DNA from: CAWKKW01 sp963850345
Lineage (GTDB): Bacteria > Acidobacteriota > Terriglobia > Terriglobales > Acidobacteriaceae
DNA length: 64,000 bases
Direction of reading: 5' to 3'
NCBI GenBank assembly: GCA_963850345.1
Contig: CAWKKW010000005.1
Coordinates: 1,240,001-1,304,000 of the forward strand
Each line of letters opens with the position of its first letter. The first letter of the stretch is position 1. Both the position numbers and the translations under genes were made by a program. Shown piece by piece: positions 57,529 through 64,000 of this stretch. The notes beneath the pieces were generated by a model. That model worked only from the letters and a program-made list of their open reading frames with translations. It was not told the DNA's origin and did not search any database.

Positions 57529-57975
57529 TGATTCGCCTGCTCACTGCCGTCTTGAAAAGAGCACGGTCACTGAGGAGCGTATCGGCGTGAGCGAAGCCTG
57601 GAACCGAGATTTCGCGTCGTGATGAGAGCCACTGCTGAATTGGGATCGCGTACCCGAAACGGGAACTGCCGCTCATCAAGCTGCGGACAAATCTGCGGGC
57701 GGGTTTCAAAGGTTGAGTTCAGCTCCTCTCTCTCCTTCCGTGTTTTCTCTGCTCTGCGGTGTCTTCAAAGTTATCGTTGCCCGCCTATGGCTGTGGGCAT
57801 AGACTGTGTCTCTGGCCAAACTGCTTCGCGGCCTGGGCCCTGTCTGCCCGTCGTCTGCATCGCGAAGTAACCCCGTCGTTACTCGATCGAAAGCAAGGAT
57901 CCGTGTGGATCCTGTGTATTCCCGTTTGCTGTGGCAGCACGTGTCTCGAAAACGATGATGAGGGAGAGATCGTAG
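57529..57975. other. 447-base intergenic region upstream of the glucan phosphorylase gene
   Basis: No gene is supported. Two inverted repeats lie close to the phosphorylase start: AGTAAC-CCCGTC-GTTACT (57866-57883) and AGGATCC-GTGT-GGATCCT (57896-57913). They may be an operator and a leader hairpin. The stretch near 57730-57770, rich in CTCT and ending in CTCTGCGGTGTCTTC, resembles the short dispersed motifs often seen in acidobacterial intergenic regions. Confidence 0.4.
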
Positions 57976-60627
57976 ATGAGCCAGACCCTGGATGAGAGTT
58001 ATGTCCTGACATTGGATGAGATCGGTGCGCTCGCACAAGTGGGCGGCAAGCCCGCAGAGACACTGATGAATGTCGTCGCGCTGATCGCCAAGCGATTTCA
58101 GGTGGATGTATGTTCCGCATACCTGCTGGAACCGGATCGAGCAAACCTGGTGTTGGCGGCGACCCTGGGCTTGAGCCCGCACTGCGTTGGGGCGCTGCGA
58201 CTGGCACTGCACGAGGGTCTCGCAGGCCTGGTGGCGGAGCAGGTGCGCCCAGTTGCAGTGGAGCAGGTGAAGACGCATCCGCGGTTCAAGTACTTCCGCG
58301 AAGCCGATGAGGATGACTTCCAATCGTTTCTTGGAGTGCCGTTGCTGGACCGCGGCGTGTTGCAGGGCGTGCTGGTGGTGCAGACCGTCGAGCAGCGGCT
58401 GTACCGCGAAGATGAGATAAGGATGCTGACCGAGGCCGCCTCGCAGGTAGCGCCGGTGGTGGCCGAGGCGCGCACGCTCGATCGCTTCATCGCTCCGGCA
58501 CAGGAGCGGCTGTGGGCTCTGGCCCGTAATCTATGGTGGAGTTGGGATCACGACGCGACCAGCCTCTTTCGCGATCTGAACCCGGTACGCTGGCGCGAGC
58601 TCAATCAGAATCCCGTTGCTTTGCTGGCAGAGACTCCGCTGGCCGAGATAGAACGGCGGGCAGCGGAGCTGGTGCTGCACAGCCGCATCAACTATGCGTA
58701 CCGACGCCAGCAGGAGTATCTGCACGCGGACCATACGTGGGGAGCCGCCCAGGCTGGGGTGCTGCGTCCACGACCCGTGGCGTATTTCTCCGCCGAATTT
58801 GGACTGCACGAATCGCTGCCGATCTACTCCGGCGGCTTGGGCATTCTGGCAGGCGATCACATCAAGAGCGCTTCCGATTTGGCGATTCCACTGGTCGGCA
58901 TCGGCCTCTTCTATGGCCAGGGATATTTTCTGCAGCGGCTGAACAGCAGCGGCTGGCAGATGGAGGAGTACTTAGAAACCGACATCAGCAGGTTGCCCAT
59001 GGAGCCTGCAATCGGCGCAATGGGAGAACCGGTCACCATTCACATCGAGACGCGCGGAGGATCGATCGGCGCGAAGGTCTGGCGGGTAAAGGTGGGCCGT
59101 TGCGACTTGTATCTGCTTGACTCCAACGTGGAAGGAAACGCGCCGGAGGACCGCGAGCTGACCTCCCGACTGTATGGAGGTGATGGCCGTGTGCGCATTC
59201 GGCAGGAATTGCTTCTCGGAGTGGGGGGCTTTCGTGCGCTGAAGAAGCTGGGCATCGTGCCGGGTGTGCTGCACCTCAACGAAGGGCATAGCGGATTCGC
59301 AGTGCTCGAGGCGGTGGCGAGCCGGATGCGCGAAGAAAGCATCAGCTTTGACCGGGCAGTCGCGCGCGTGTCGCGAGAGGTGGCGTTCACTACGCATACG
59401 CCCGTCCCGGCGGGTCATGACCGGTTCAGCCCCAGCTTGATCGAAGAGCATCTTGGGCCGCTGCGCGAAGAACTCGGCCTGTCGGAACATCACTTGATGG
59501 CGCTAGGGCGGGAAGATGAGAATAATTCGGGCGAAGATTTTTGCATGACCGTGCTCGGATTGAAGATGGCCCGTCGCGCGAACGCGGTGTCGGCGCTCCA
59601 TGGTGAAGTGTCGCGCGAAATGTGGACCGGGTTGTATCCGGGCAAGTCGGAGGACGCGGTACCGATTGGGCATATTACGAACGGCGTGCATGTTCCCTCA
59701 TGGCTCGCTCCGCAAATGTTCCGCCTCTACGACCGCCACCTGGGCACCGGTTGGGATGAGCACAGCGCCGAGCCACGCATCTGGGAAGGCATCGAGGATG
59801 TGGACGACGGCGAGTTATGGGAGACGCACCTGAGTCTCAAGTCCAGGCTTATCGAGTTTGTGCGTCGTCGCGCGCGTGAACAGGCGGAGCGGCGCGACGA
59901 ATCTCTCGCCGCGATGCAAAAGTTGAGCAAGCTGCTGAGTCCGGATGCTCTGACCATTGGATTTGCTCGGCGTTTTGCGACTTACAAACGGGCGAACCTG
60001 ATTCTCGCGGATATCGAAGGATTGGCTGCGATGGTGAACGATCCGAAGCGTCCGGTGCAGTTTGTGTTCGCTGGAAAGGCGCATCCGAGGGATGAGCCGG
60101 GCAAGCAGGTGCTGCAGCAAATTGCCGAGTTGATGCGCGATTCGCAATTCTCTGAACGCTTTGTGTTCATTGAGGATTACGACATCAACGTCGGTCGGCA
60201 TCTGGTACAGGGAGTGGATGTGTGGCTGAATAATCCGCGACGTCCGCTTGAGGCTTCGGGCACCAGCGGACAAAAGGTGGTGTTGAATGGCGGCCTGAAT
60301 CTGTCTGTACTCGATGGCTGGTGGGCCGAGGCTTACGACGGACTGAATGGATTTGCGATCGGCACGGGACGCACCAACTCCAATATGGATGTGCACGACA
60401 CGCGCGATGCACAGGATCTGCACCGAGTACTGCGGGAAGAGGTAATCCCGCTTTACTACCAGCGCGACCGCGACGGCTTGCCGCGCGGCTGGATCAAGCG
60501 AATGAAGCGGACCATTCGTACCCTGGGCTGGCGATTCAATGCAGATCGCATGGTGATGGATTACACCACGAAGTGTTACGTTCCCGCTGCAGGAGGAACG
60601 TCGAGCGACATGAGCGTCACGCGGTAA
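57976..60627 (+). CDS. glgP: Alpha-glucan phosphorylase with N-terminal GAF domain
   Basis: The 883-residue protein frees glucose-1-phosphate from glycogen or maltodextrin. Residues about 15-175 are a GAF domain very like that at the N-terminus of PtsP (EI-Ntr): VDVCSAYLLEPDRANLVLAA, VEQVKTHPRFKYFREADEDD and SFLGVPLLDRGVLQGVLVVQ. From about 180 the protein is a GlgP-type phosphorylase: LWALARNLWWSWDHDATSLF, YFSAEFGLHESLPIYSGGLG, VLHLNEGHSGFA and the PLP region GTSGQKVVLNGGLNLSVLDG with the likely PLP Lys at about residue 767. Usual bacterial GlgP of this type lacks the GAF part, so allosteric control by a small ligand is suggested. The ribosome-binding site is AGGGAGAG. Confidence 0.9.
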   Translation: MSQTLDESYVLTLDEIGALAQVGGKPAETLMNVVALIAKRFQVDVCSAYLLEPDRANLVLAATLGLSPHCVGALRLALHEGLAGLVAEQVRPVAVEQVKTHPRFKYFREADEDDFQSFLGVPLLDRGVLQGVLVVQTVEQRLYREDEIRMLTEAASQVAPVVAEARTLDRFIAPAQERLWALARNLWWSWDHDATSLFRDLNPVRWRELNQNPVALLAETPLAEIERRAAELVLHSRINYAYRRQQEYLHADHTWGAAQAGVLRPRPVAYFSAEFGLHESLPIYSGGLGILAGDHIKSASDLAIPLVGIGLFYGQGYFLQRLNSSGWQMEEYLETDISRLPMEPAIGAMGEPVTIHIETRGGSIGAKVWRVKVGRCDLYLLDSNVEGNAPEDRELTSRLYGGDGRVRIRQELLLGVGGFRALKKLGIVPGVLHLNEGHSGFAVLEAVASRMREESISFDRAVARVSREVAFTTHTPVPAGHDRFSPSLIEEHLGPLREELGLSEHHLMALGREDENNSGEDFCMTVLGLKMARRANAVSALHGEVSREMWTGLYPGKSEDAVPIGHITNGVHVPSWLAPQMFRLYDRHLGTGWDEHSAEPRIWEGIEDVDDGELWETHLSLKSRLIEFVRRRAREQAERRDESLAAMQKLSKLLSPDALTIGFARRFATYKRANLILADIEGLAAMVNDPKRPVQFVFAGKAHPRDEPGKQVLQQIAELMRDSQFSERFVFIEDYDINVGRHLVQGVDVWLNNPRRPLEASGTSGQKVVLNGGLNLSVLDGWWAEAYDGLNGFAIGTGRTNSNMDVHDTRDAQDLHRVLREEVIPLYYQRDRDGLPRGWIKRMKRTIRTLGWRFNADRMVMDYTTKCYVPAAGGTSSDMSVTR

Positions 60628-60656
60628 TGGGGCTGATAAGGTTCGTTCGCCGGCTT

Positions 60657-61151
60657 CTAGTTCCAATAACTGCGGTCGAGCGTGCGGTACTGAATTGCTT
60701 CGGCGATGTGCGCGACTACGATGTCAGGTGCGCCCTCAAGATCGGCGATGGTGCGCGCGACCTTCAGGATGCGGTCATGGGCTCGGGCGGTGAGACCCTG
60801 CTGCTGCATGGCGCGTTCCAGCAGGCGTTCAGCATCGGCGGAGAGTTCACAGAAGGTGCGGACCTGGCGCGTACCCATCTGAGCATTCGAATAGATCGGC
60901 TCGGCGGCTTTGGCGAAGCGCGCATGCTGGCGTTCTCTAGCCGCGAGCACACGGGCACGAATCTCGGCTGATCCTTCACTTGCCGTGCCGGAGCGCAACT
61001 CGCGGTAATGCACTGCAGGTACTTCGAGATGAATGTCGATGCGGTCGAGCAGCGGCCCGGAGACCTTTGAGATGTAGCGCTGGATCATCGGGGGCGTGCA
61101 GAGACATTCGCGAGACTTGTCGTTGAAGTAGCCGCAGGGGCATGGGTAATC
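60657..61151 (-). pseudogene. comM: comM (Mg chelatase-like ATPase) C-terminal fragment
   Basis: The frame reads PCPCGYFNDKSRECLCTPPM, then IQRYISKVSGPLLDRIDIHL, typical of the ComM/YifB AAA+ family C-terminal half, with the later HDRILKVARTIADLEGAPDI. Full-length members have about 500 residues; only about the last 160 are present. Upstream of PCPCG the frame continues two codons and meets a stop, and the sequence no longer resembles comM; the break is at about 61146. An internal ATG at 61088 could start a shortened product but would lack the ATP-binding Walker motifs. ComM promotes branch migration during natural transformation. This is a 5'-truncated gene next to a tRNA-Phe fragment. Confidence 0.8.
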
Positions 61152-61226
61152 TCATTGCTGAAGCTCCCCTGTTATATATTCCGGTGTCGGATCGCTACTC
61201 ACAGTTTTAGTCAATACGCTAGGCCA

Positions 61227-61274
61227 GCCCTGAAAAGGCCGGCGTCGGCGGTTCGATCCCGTCCCTGGCCACCA
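61227..61274 (+). repeat. tRNA-Phe 3' fragment (likely attachment-site scar)
   Basis: From the anticodon stem to CCA this matches a tRNA-Phe: loop CTGAAAA (anticodon GAA at 61232-61234), stem GGCCG, variable GCGTC, T-arm GGCGG-TTCGATC-CCGTC, acceptor strand CCTGGCC, A73 and CCA (61272-61274). The 5' half with acceptor and D-arm is absent, since the preceding sequence does not fold. This pattern is left at the distal end of an element that integrated in the tRNA anticodon region. A terminator follows. Confidence 0.75.
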
Positions 61275-61696
61275 TTTAGAATCAAGAACTTACAAAGTAT
61301 CCCAACAGAAACCTCCCGTTCGGGAGGTTTTTATGTTTCATTTCTAAGTACGTTATTTTTCAATAACATACTAAACGTCCGGTGCTGGTCGCGTATTGGT
61401 CGCGCAAGGTTTTTTCCAGAGTTAAAGGTATCTTCTAAGGCCCTTGGAATGTTCTAGACGGGCAGCTCGAAGGATCGGCGACACCAGCCCTGCTCAAAAT
61501 CGTTTAATTTGGTTAACTGGATCATCGCTTGGCATGCGGGCTGGTTCGATTAACAGAACGGGGTTGCCGAGTGGGCGATTTACATCCACTTGGAGTGGCT
61601 CTGCAGACCTCTGTCCTGTCACGGCATTCGGCGGGCAGTTTTAGAAACTGTGGAGCACTCGAGGCGCGGGTCGGAAGAGCAGAAGTTTGTTTGAAA
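61275..61696. other. Non-coding stretch between tRNA-Phe fragment and tRNA-Asp-like sequence
   Basis: Apart from the terminator at 61310-61332, no gene is recognised in these 422 bases. GC content is lower near 61330-61370. Two short repeats GGTCGCG occur near 61386 and 61396. Confidence 0.5.
61310..61332 (+). terminator. Intrinsic terminator downstream of the tRNA-Phe fragment
   Basis: AACCTCCCG (61310-61318) pairs with CGGGAGGTT (61321-61329) with a two-base loop, followed by TTT. It is 36 bases after the CCA of the tRNA-Phe fragment and is probably the original terminator of that tRNA gene. Confidence 0.8.
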
Positions 61697-61773
61697 TGCG
61701 GGGCAGTTCAGCTGGTTGGAACGCCTGCCTGTCACGCAGGAGGCCGCGGGTTCGAGTCCCGTGGCTCCCGCCA
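61697..61773 (+). tRNA. tRNA-Asp-like sequence (anticodon GTC) with poorly paired acceptor stem
   Basis: The D-arm (GTTC...GAAC), the anticodon stem CCTGC/GCAGG with loop CTGTCAC (anticodon GTC) and the T-arm GCGGG-TTCGAGT-CCCGT are all good, and the 3' end reads GGCTCCC then G73 and CCA. The 5' strand that should pair with GGCTCCC reads TGCGGGG and does not. An alternative acceptor pairing GCGGGGC with CTCCCGC gives six of seven pairs but shifts the 3' end away from CCA. So it is either a decayed or hybrid tRNA, or the sequence has an indel. Confidence 0.6.
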
Positions 61774-61801
61774 GCATTTCAAACTTAGGATGACAGGGCT
61801 G

Positions 61802-62483
61802 TTATTGCTTTGAGGTACGGGATCGGCCGGATCGCTTAGGGATTGCGCTCTTCGGCAATCGCGGAACAGCCTGGACGCCCGCCCAAAGCGTGGCGATCGT
61901 TTGCTCGACCACGAGAGTCTGGTCAGGCAAGTCAGGCACAACGCCTTGGATAACAAAGAGCGTGGCGAGGCCAAAGATCGTAAACCACCAGGTGTGGGCT
62001 ACCACCATGTCATTCCTGCTTGGCAATCCTTCATCCCTGGCAACATCGAAAAAGAGCTGCACGAAACGTCCGAACAACGGCGCGCCAAGGTCGTTGATAT
62101 ATTGTCCAGCGCGGATGCCGTTGCGGTTCTCAGGCCCGAAGAAGACGTTGCGGAACTGCTGTGGATGGGCAGTGCAGAACTGAATCAAGCCACGTGAAGT
62201 CGCAAAAAGACGCTCCTTCGGTGCAGGATGTTCAGCGGCAATCGCGTCGAAGTTCTGAATCAGCAGCCCGATCGTCTCGCGGCTCAACTCGGCAAGGATG
62301 TGCGCATTTGTCGGGGAAATGCTGATAGATCACGGCGTGCGTATAGCCGATCTCTTTCGCGATCGCGCGAAGCGTCACGGCTTCGTAGCCGCGATCGGCA
62401 AACATTTTGCTGGCAGCCGCAAGGATTTCGCCCCGCAACCTCTCCTTGCGCTCTGCCCGGCGACTTGGTGATGTGGATGTCAC
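61802..62483 (-). pseudogene. TetR-family regulator, frameshifted
   Basis: The N-terminal part (62483 to about 62307) encodes a TetR helix-turn-helix: LAAASKMFADRGYEAVTLRA, IAKEIGYTHAVIYQHFPDK. After that the frame breaks down, and the C-terminal part continues in another frame (SRETIGLLIQNFDAIAAEHP to the stop at 61802). Removing one base from TGCG (62303-62306) restores PDKAHILAELSRETIG, typical of the family, and gives a 226-residue protein. So the gene is disrupted by a one-base insertion, real or a sequencing error. It is divergent from the NmrA-type gene, with operator-like repeats between. Confidence 0.8.
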
Positions 62484-62516
62484 TTCAATAGCTTAGTCCC
62501 TTTTGACGATTTATGC

Positions 62517-62545
62517 GACCAATTGTTGATTTATAACCAATGGTT
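62517..62545. promoter_or_regulatory. Operator pair 1 upstream of tetR
   Basis: Two copies of an 11-base palindrome: GACCAATTGTT (62517-62527, imperfect) and AACCAATGGTT (62535-62545, symmetric about its centre base). Centres are 18 bases apart. It lies 34 bases upstream of the tetR start codon. Confidence 0.6.
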
Positions 62546-62593
62546 GCATGCGCCACCCTCTCATGGTGCCGTAGTTGATGTCTTCACAGAATT

Positions 62594-62622
62594 AACCACT
62601 GATTAATTTGCAACCAATGGTT
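62594..62622. promoter_or_regulatory. Operator pair 2 upstream of the NmrA-type gene
   Basis: AACCACTGATT (62594-62604, imperfect) and AACCAATGGTT (62612-62622, symmetric and identical to the good copy in pair 1), with centres again 18 bases apart. It lies 74 bases upstream of the NmrA-type start codon. The matching layout suggests a TetR autoregulatory and target operator. Confidence 0.6.
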
Positions 62623-62695
62623 ATTTACGGCCTCTAATCGTCAGGTCGCGCATTTGGATGGGCGGCCAAATTCGAAGCAAAAGGAGAAAACGAGC

Positions 62696-63568
62696 ATGTA
62701 TTTAGTCATGGGCATTACCGGAAAAGTTGGGGGCGCCACCGCGCGGCATCTGCTGAAGCAGGGCAAACAGGTGCGAGCACTTGTGCGCAATCGCGAGAAA
62801 GCGGCGAAGTGGGCAGACCAGGGCGTGGAGTTGGTGGATGGAGACTGGAACGATGCGACAGCCATAGCGGCGGCGCTCAAAGGTGTTGAGGGCGCGTTTG
62901 TTATGTTGCCGGCTGTATGGGCGCCCTCGCCTGATTACAGAGAAGCAAAGGGCGTGATTGCGAACTATGTCGAGGCGCTGACCAAGGTAGTGCCCCCGCG
63001 GGTGGTAGCGCTCTCGTCGATGGGCGCGAATAGAACAAGCGGGGTGGGGATGATCACGGCCTTATCACTCCTGGAGCAAGGTCTTCGCAGCCTGCCATCT
63101 CCGGTCGCATTTGTGCGCGCAGGCGGCTTTTTCGAAAACTTTCTTTTCGGCTTACAGGCCGCCCAGGGCGGAACACTACCGGTCTTCTACAATCCTACAA
63201 ACCGGAAATCGACAATGGTCGCGTCAGACGACATCGGCGCAGAGGTGGCAACGCTTCTGACCGGGCCGGCGTGGTCAGGGCATCGCGTCATCGAGCTGGG
63301 TTCGATGGTAAGCGCGGATGAAGTGGCCGGACAATTGGGTGAAGTCCTGAAACTCGACGTAAAAGCCTTTGCAGTCCCGCGTGCAGGGTGGGCGGAAGCG
63401 TTCGAGCAGTTCGGCATCCCGAAGGGCCACACTGGACCTGCCGAAGAAATGTTTGAGAGCGTTAACGCGGGATGGATGGACCTCGGAATCACGGGTACGG
63501 AGCACGTAGCGGGTACGACGTCCGCACGCGATGTGTTTGCGGCTGCACAGAACGCCGTCAAGGCGTAA
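62696..63568 (+). CDS. NAD(P)-binding NmrA/atypical SDR family protein
   Basis: The 290-residue protein begins MYLVMGITGKVGGATARHLL, whose GxTGxVG is the dinucleotide-binding motif of NmrA-like or QOR2-type atypical SDRs. Further signs are LVDGDWNDATAIAAALKGVE and VVALSSMGANRTSG, lacking the classical YxxxK active site. Relatives are redox sensors or NAD(P)H-dependent quinone or aldehyde reductases. AAGGAG is nine bases before the ATG at 62696. It is divergent from tetR with paired operators between them, so TetR control is likely. Confidence 0.87.
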   Translation: MYLVMGITGKVGGATARHLLKQGKQVRALVRNREKAAKWADQGVELVDGDWNDATAIAAALKGVEGAFVMLPAVWAPSPDYREAKGVIANYVEALTKVVPPRVVALSSMGANRTSGVGMITALSLLEQGLRSLPSPVAFVRAGGFFENFLFGLQAAQGGTLPVFYNPTNRKSTMVASDDIGAEVATLLTGPAWSGHRVIELGSMVSADEVAGQLGEVLKLDVKAFAVPRAGWAEAFEQFGIPKGHTGPAEEMFESVNAGWMDLGITGTEHVAGTTSARDVFAAAQNAVKA

Positions 63569-63733
63569 GTCCGGGGCAAGCAGCTTCAGCGCCCTGGGGG
63601 CGGGAACAGCCACGCCGTGGCCAACGCGGCTTCGTGTTCGACCGGCGGTTCCTGCCTTTGCTGCTCAGCCATGGCCGACTTATTGCAGAACGATTTAAAC
63701 CATTTAACCGGCAAGAAGAGGATCAATTTAAAT

Positions 63734-64000
63734 ATGAAAGCTGAACACACAATAGATAAACCCGCGCGGGCAGGTCGAGCAACTCAAATAGCCGCGATGG
63801 TAATAACCGGCCTTGTCGCCTTCATCTGGGTGTACTTCGGAAGGTTATATCTAATTCACGATCCCGGCGAATGGAGGATCGCCAATCAGCAGCTCGGATA
63901 CCCGCTCTATATCATTCCTCTGATTGGCGTGACCCACATCCTTGGCGGCGTGGGCCTTCTGATTCCCAATGTGCCTCGATTGACTGAGTGGGTTTATGCT
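63734..64000 (+). CDS. DoxX-like membrane protein (3' truncated by window)
   Basis: The frame starts at the ATG at 63734 with AGAGGA about 11 bases upstream and is still open at base 64000, giving 89 residues. Two hydrophobic segments are visible (AAMVITGLVAFIWVYFG and PLYIIPLIGVTHILGGVGLL). The region PLYIIPLIGVTHILGGVGLL resembles the second helix of DoxX-like proteins, small four-helix membrane proteins of uncertain, possibly redox-linked, role. It is 165 bases downstream of the NmrA-type gene on the same strand and might be co-regulated. The rest of the protein is outside the window. Confidence 0.65.
   Translation, partial: MKAEHTIDKPARAGRATQIAAMVITGLVAFIWVYFGRLYLIHDPGEWRIANQQLGYPLYIIPLIGVTHILGGVGLLIPNVPRLTEWVYA

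Noticed and set aside
57706..58323. Minus-strand open frame of 205 codons over the start of the glucan phosphorylase gene
   Set aside because: Most of it is antisense to the GAF domain coding region; the protein looks random.

Overview
The window looks like a chromosomal stretch of an Acidobacteriota genome (class Terriglobia/Acidobacteriia). I judge this from the high GC, the mix of single-copy housekeeping genes with many secreted carbohydrate- and peptide-active enzymes, and several small or secreted families that I associate with that phylum. No phage structural genes, transposases, CRISPR arrays or rRNA genes are visible. Assignment is by recognition of protein motifs only; no search was run.

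Layout. 0-15 kb: the 3' part of a phosphotransacetylase gene, phoU, a divergent phenylalanine/tyrosine catabolic pair (phhA, hppD), a GGDEF diguanylate cyclase, a secreted GH3 beta-glucosidase, rnhB, a PIG-L deacetylase, an aminotransferase, a FUSC membrane protein and a 2-hydroxyacid dehydrogenase. 15-20 kb: a 981-residue FAD/Fe-S D-lactate-dehydrogenase-type oxidase next to a sodium:solute symporter, suggesting uptake and oxidation of a 2-hydroxy monocarboxylate. 20-22.6 kb: a compact minus-strand operon of ribH (fused to a VOC domain), nusB, an enoyl-CoA hydratase and a lipoprotein. 22.6-34 kb: a DUF885 peptidase, an acyl-CoA dehydrogenase, two methyltransferases, a MerR-TPR fusion, tRNA-Thr and several lineage-specific secreted proteins. 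34-42 kb: an AMIN/amidase_3 cell-wall amidase, alaS, a DUF429 protein and recX. 42-54 kb: an S9 peptidase, an orphan histidine kinase, an EAL-HDOD protein, an HNH endonuclease, comF, an esterase and an OPT transporter. 54-61 kb: a YciI-like protein, rho with an omega-like small protein upstream, a secreted HExxH protein and a GAF-glucan phosphorylase fusion.

The last 3.4 kb is unlike the rest. A comM gene is cut off at its 5' side. About 80 bases further on lies only the 3' part of a tRNA-Phe with its terminator, which is the usual scar of tRNA-targeted integration. Then come a tRNA-Asp-like sequence with a poorly paired acceptor stem, a frameshifted tetR gene, a NAD(P)-binding NmrA-type protein gene divergent from it with paired operator-like palindromes between them, and the start of a DoxX-like gene. 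Sequencing or assembly error at this end must be considered.

The observations I would follow first are the tRNA-Phe/comM scar, the VOC-RibH fusion, the fusion of a PtsP-like GAF domain to glucan phosphorylase, and the two equally spaced operator pairs in the tetR-nmrA intergenic region. I see no convincing large undescribed multi-gene system.
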